NCBI GenBank assembly: GCA_913056285.1
Contig: CAJXNE010000091.1
Location: 1-8,226, forward strand
Length of the DNA stretch: 8,226 nt
Reading direction: 5' to 3'
Source of the DNA: an uncultured Zetaproteobacteria bacterium
GTDB taxonomy: Bacteria > Pseudomonadota > Zetaproteobacteria > Mariprofundales > Mariprofundaceae
The notes beneath the pieces were generated by a model. The model worked only from the letters and a program-made list of their open reading frames with translations. It was not told where the DNA came from and did no database searches. The translations under genes were made by a program, and so were the position numbers. Positions 6,703 through 8,226 of this stretch are shown piece by piece; within the stretch, counting starts at the first letter, position 1; the number at the start of each line of letters is the position of its first letter.

Positions 6703-7368
6703 TTACGCAGTTGGTTTGATTCGTGCGATAATATTGTGCCCCTGATGTTGATGCATGACAACTGCCAGTACATGTGCGCCCAGTAGTGCTTCCAGACCGC
6801 CAACAATGACTTCATGCGTTGAAGCAACCAGTTCAATGATGTCAGTTTGCGGCGCAGTCGTACTCCAGCCGAAAAATAATATTGTGCCGGTAATACCAAT
6901 GACTGTTCCGGCCAGCAGAATTAGCCCGTGTACACAGCGGGCGACTGCTTCACCGTCTTCCGGCGGAGCCAGCTTACCCTGCTTCCATCCAGCTATTTGC
7001 GTCTTGATTTCCTCACCCAGCTGTTTGCGACCAGCGGCTGAAGCCCATGGCACCAGTTCGCGCCAGTTGGCACCGGGCAAGGAAGTCATAGCCAGCATCA
7101 GTCGAATCAAAATCAACGCGGCAACCGTCAAGCCCAAAAACTGATGCACTTCAAAACCGAGTGTTTCTTCCACAGGCATGCCGGGAATAGCATGGTGATG
7201 GCCTTCGTGGGCATAGGCTGGCGTAATCCATGATATGCCGGTTGCGGCAGGAACTTTCTCCACTTCCGGTACATCCATCAACTCACCAACGGCCAGTTGT
7301 GTGAGCATGCACAGCGCCAGCAGGCTGTGTAACAAACGAATCGGTTTCGCGTATCCCTGTTCAGTCAT
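6703..7368 (-). CDS. Cytochrome b561-type membrane protein with His-rich loop
   Basis: A 221-residue inner-membrane cytochrome b of the b561 / Ni,Fe-hydrogenase-cytochrome-b type, likely passing electrons between the quinone pool and a partner. Four membrane helices are visible (about 11-30, 72-94, 144-166, 186-206). Each carries a histidine suited to binding b-type haem: H14, H75, H147, H199. The last helix also ends in an HQHQGH run. The loop between helices 1 and 2 (about 31-71) contains AYAHEGHHH (51-59) and is unusual, resembling a metal-binding stretch. The loop between helices 2 and 3 is about 50 residues and charged. The ATG at 7366-7368 has an AGGAG site. It is 31 bases upstream of usp and 67 bases downstream of argG. 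No dehydrogenase or hydrogenase partner is adjacent. Its redox partner is unknown. Confidence 0.82.
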   Translation of the reverse strand: MTEQGYAKPIRLLHSLLALCMLTQLAVGELMDVPEVEKVPAATGISWITPAYAHEGHHHAIPGMPVEETLGFEVHQFLGLTVAALILIRLMLAMTSLPGANWRELVPWASAAGRKQLGEEIKTQIAGWKQGKLAPPEDGEAVARCVHGLILLAGTVIGITGTILFFGWSTTAPQTDIIELVASTHEVIVGGLEALLGAHVLAVVMHQHQGHNIIARIKPTA

Positions 7369-7398
7369 TCTGTTCTCCTGCTCTTATTTATGGTGAAA

Positions 7399-7430
7399 TC
7401 GTAAAAAGCCCATCCACAGCCTTTTTACGA
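7399..7430 (-). terminator. Inverted repeat, probable argG terminator
   Basis: A perfect 10-bp inverted repeat (TCGTAAAAAG and CTTTTTACGA) flanks a 12-base loop, 5 bases after the argG stop codon on the minus strand. The A-run and T-run sit inside the stem, and the stem is AT-rich, so it is not a classical GC-stem plus U-tail terminator. It is symmetric and could act on either strand. Its position between argG and the cytochrome b561 gene favours a role ending or attenuating argG transcription. A regulator-binding palindrome upstream of the cytochrome b561 gene is an alternative. Confidence 0.5.
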
Positions 7431-7435
7431 CGTGA

Positions 7436-8226
7436 TCATTTATTAATCAGCTTGTTCATGCGTAAACGCAGCGCATTGAGTTTGATGAAGCCGGATGCGT
7501 CTTTCTGATCGTACGCGCCTTCGTCATCTTCAAAGGTGCATAAACGTTCATCAAACATCGAATCATCTGATCTGCGTCCAACTACCTCGACATTGCCCTT
7601 GTATAATTTCAAACGCACATCGCCATTAACACAGACCTGTGAAGCATCAATCGCCTGCTGCAACATCACCCGCTCGGGTGCAAACCAGTAACCATTATAG
7701 ATGATTTTGGCGTAACGTGGCATCAGCTCGTCTTTCAAATGCGCCGCTTCGCGATCCAGTGTGATCGACTCAATAGCGCGGTGAGCCTTGAGCATAATCG
7801 TGCCCCCCGGTGTTTCATAACAACCGCGCGATTTCATGCCGACAAAACGATTTTCTACAATATCAATGCGACCGATACCGTGCTTACCGCCGAGGCGGTT
7901 GAGTTCAGTCAAAACGGCAGCCGGGGTCATGGTTTCGCCATTGATAGCGACGATATCTCCGCGCTGATAACTTAGTTCAATATATTCAGCTTCATCAGGT
8001 GCCGCCTCCGGCGACACACTCCAGCGCCACATGGATTCAGACGGCTCGCACCACGGATCTTCCAGATCGTAACCTTCGTAGGAAATATGCAGCAGATTAG
8101 CATCCATCGAGTAGGGCGATTTGGAGCCTTCGCGTTTGCGCTCCACCGGAATGCCGTGTTGCTCGGCAAAATTCAGCATATCGTTACGCGATACCAGATT
8201 CCATTCGCGCCACGGTGCAATCACTT
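7436..8226 (-). CDS. argG: Argininosuccinate synthase, C-terminal part, cut by window edge
   Basis: Cytosolic enzyme joining citrulline and aspartate, with ATP use, to make argininosuccinate in arginine biosynthesis. About 263 residues are visible, the C-terminal two thirds of a roughly 400-residue family. The N-terminal ATP-binding PP-loop part lies beyond position 8226. Clear family segments are VIAPWREW, the EQHGIPV...SPYSMDANL stretch, DPWCEP, GRIDIVENRFVGMKSRGCYE, ETPGGTIMLKAHRAIESITLD and the YAKIIYNGYWFAPER region. The stop TGA is at 7436-7438. A methionine-like start at 8224 is an internal GTG valine codon, not the true start, because family homology extends upstream. A likely terminator repeat follows the stop. 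The gene is intact as far as seen. Confidence 0.97.
   Translation of the reverse strand, partial: VIAPWREWNLVSRNDMLNFAEQHGIPVERKREGSKSPYSMDANLLHISYEGYDLEDPWCEPSESMWRWSVSPEAAPDEAEYIELSYQRGDIVAINGETMTPAAVLTELNRLGGKHGIGRIDIVENRFVGMKSRGCYETPGGTIMLKAHRAIESITLDREAAHLKDELMPRYAKIIYNGYWFAPERVMLQQAIDASQVCVNGDVRLKLYKGNVEVVGRRSDDSMFDERLCTFEDDEGAYDQKDASGFIKLNALRLRMNKLINK

Overview
The window looks like chromosomal DNA from a Gram-negative proteobacterium. The evidence is a typical proteobacterial groES-groEL pair, a Kef-type antiporter, a pstSCAB phosphate transporter, a four-helix cytochrome b561 and argG, with Shine-Dalgarno sites of the AGGAG/GGGAG type. The genus cannot be fixed from sequence reading alone. 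The region is densely coding, no gap without a gene exceeds about 170 bases, and no mobile element, CRISPR array, tRNA or rRNA was seen.

Layout. Positions 1-668, minus strand: the start of groEL (cut by the window edge), then groES upstream of it, then a good sigma70-like promoter for the pair. Positions 775-2687, plus strand: a creatininase-family amidohydrolase followed 17 bases later by a membrane-only Kef-type (CPA2) cation/proton antiporter. Positions 2815-6162, plus strand: pstS, pstC, pstA and pstB. pstC/pstA overlap by 4 bases and pstA/pstB by 1 base, so this is one transport operon; no phoU, phoB or phoR is seen beside it. Positions 6216-8226, minus strand: a universal stress protein, a cytochrome b561 with a His-rich loop, an inverted-repeat terminator candidate, and the C-terminal two thirds of argG (cut by the window edge). 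In transcription order these are argG, cytochrome b561, usp.

How the genes fit together. The pst genes encode a complete high-affinity phosphate ABC importer: periplasmic binder, two permeases and an ATPase. The creatininase-like enzyme and the antiporter are probably co-transcribed, but nothing in the sequence identifies a shared substrate. The cytochrome b561 and Usp genes probably form a small two-gene unit. groESL and argG are housekeeping genes. I see no clear novel system. The points most worth a second look are a divergent PstB with an LSVGQ signature motif, the metal-ligand-like loop of the cytochrome b561, and the creatininase-antiporter pairing.
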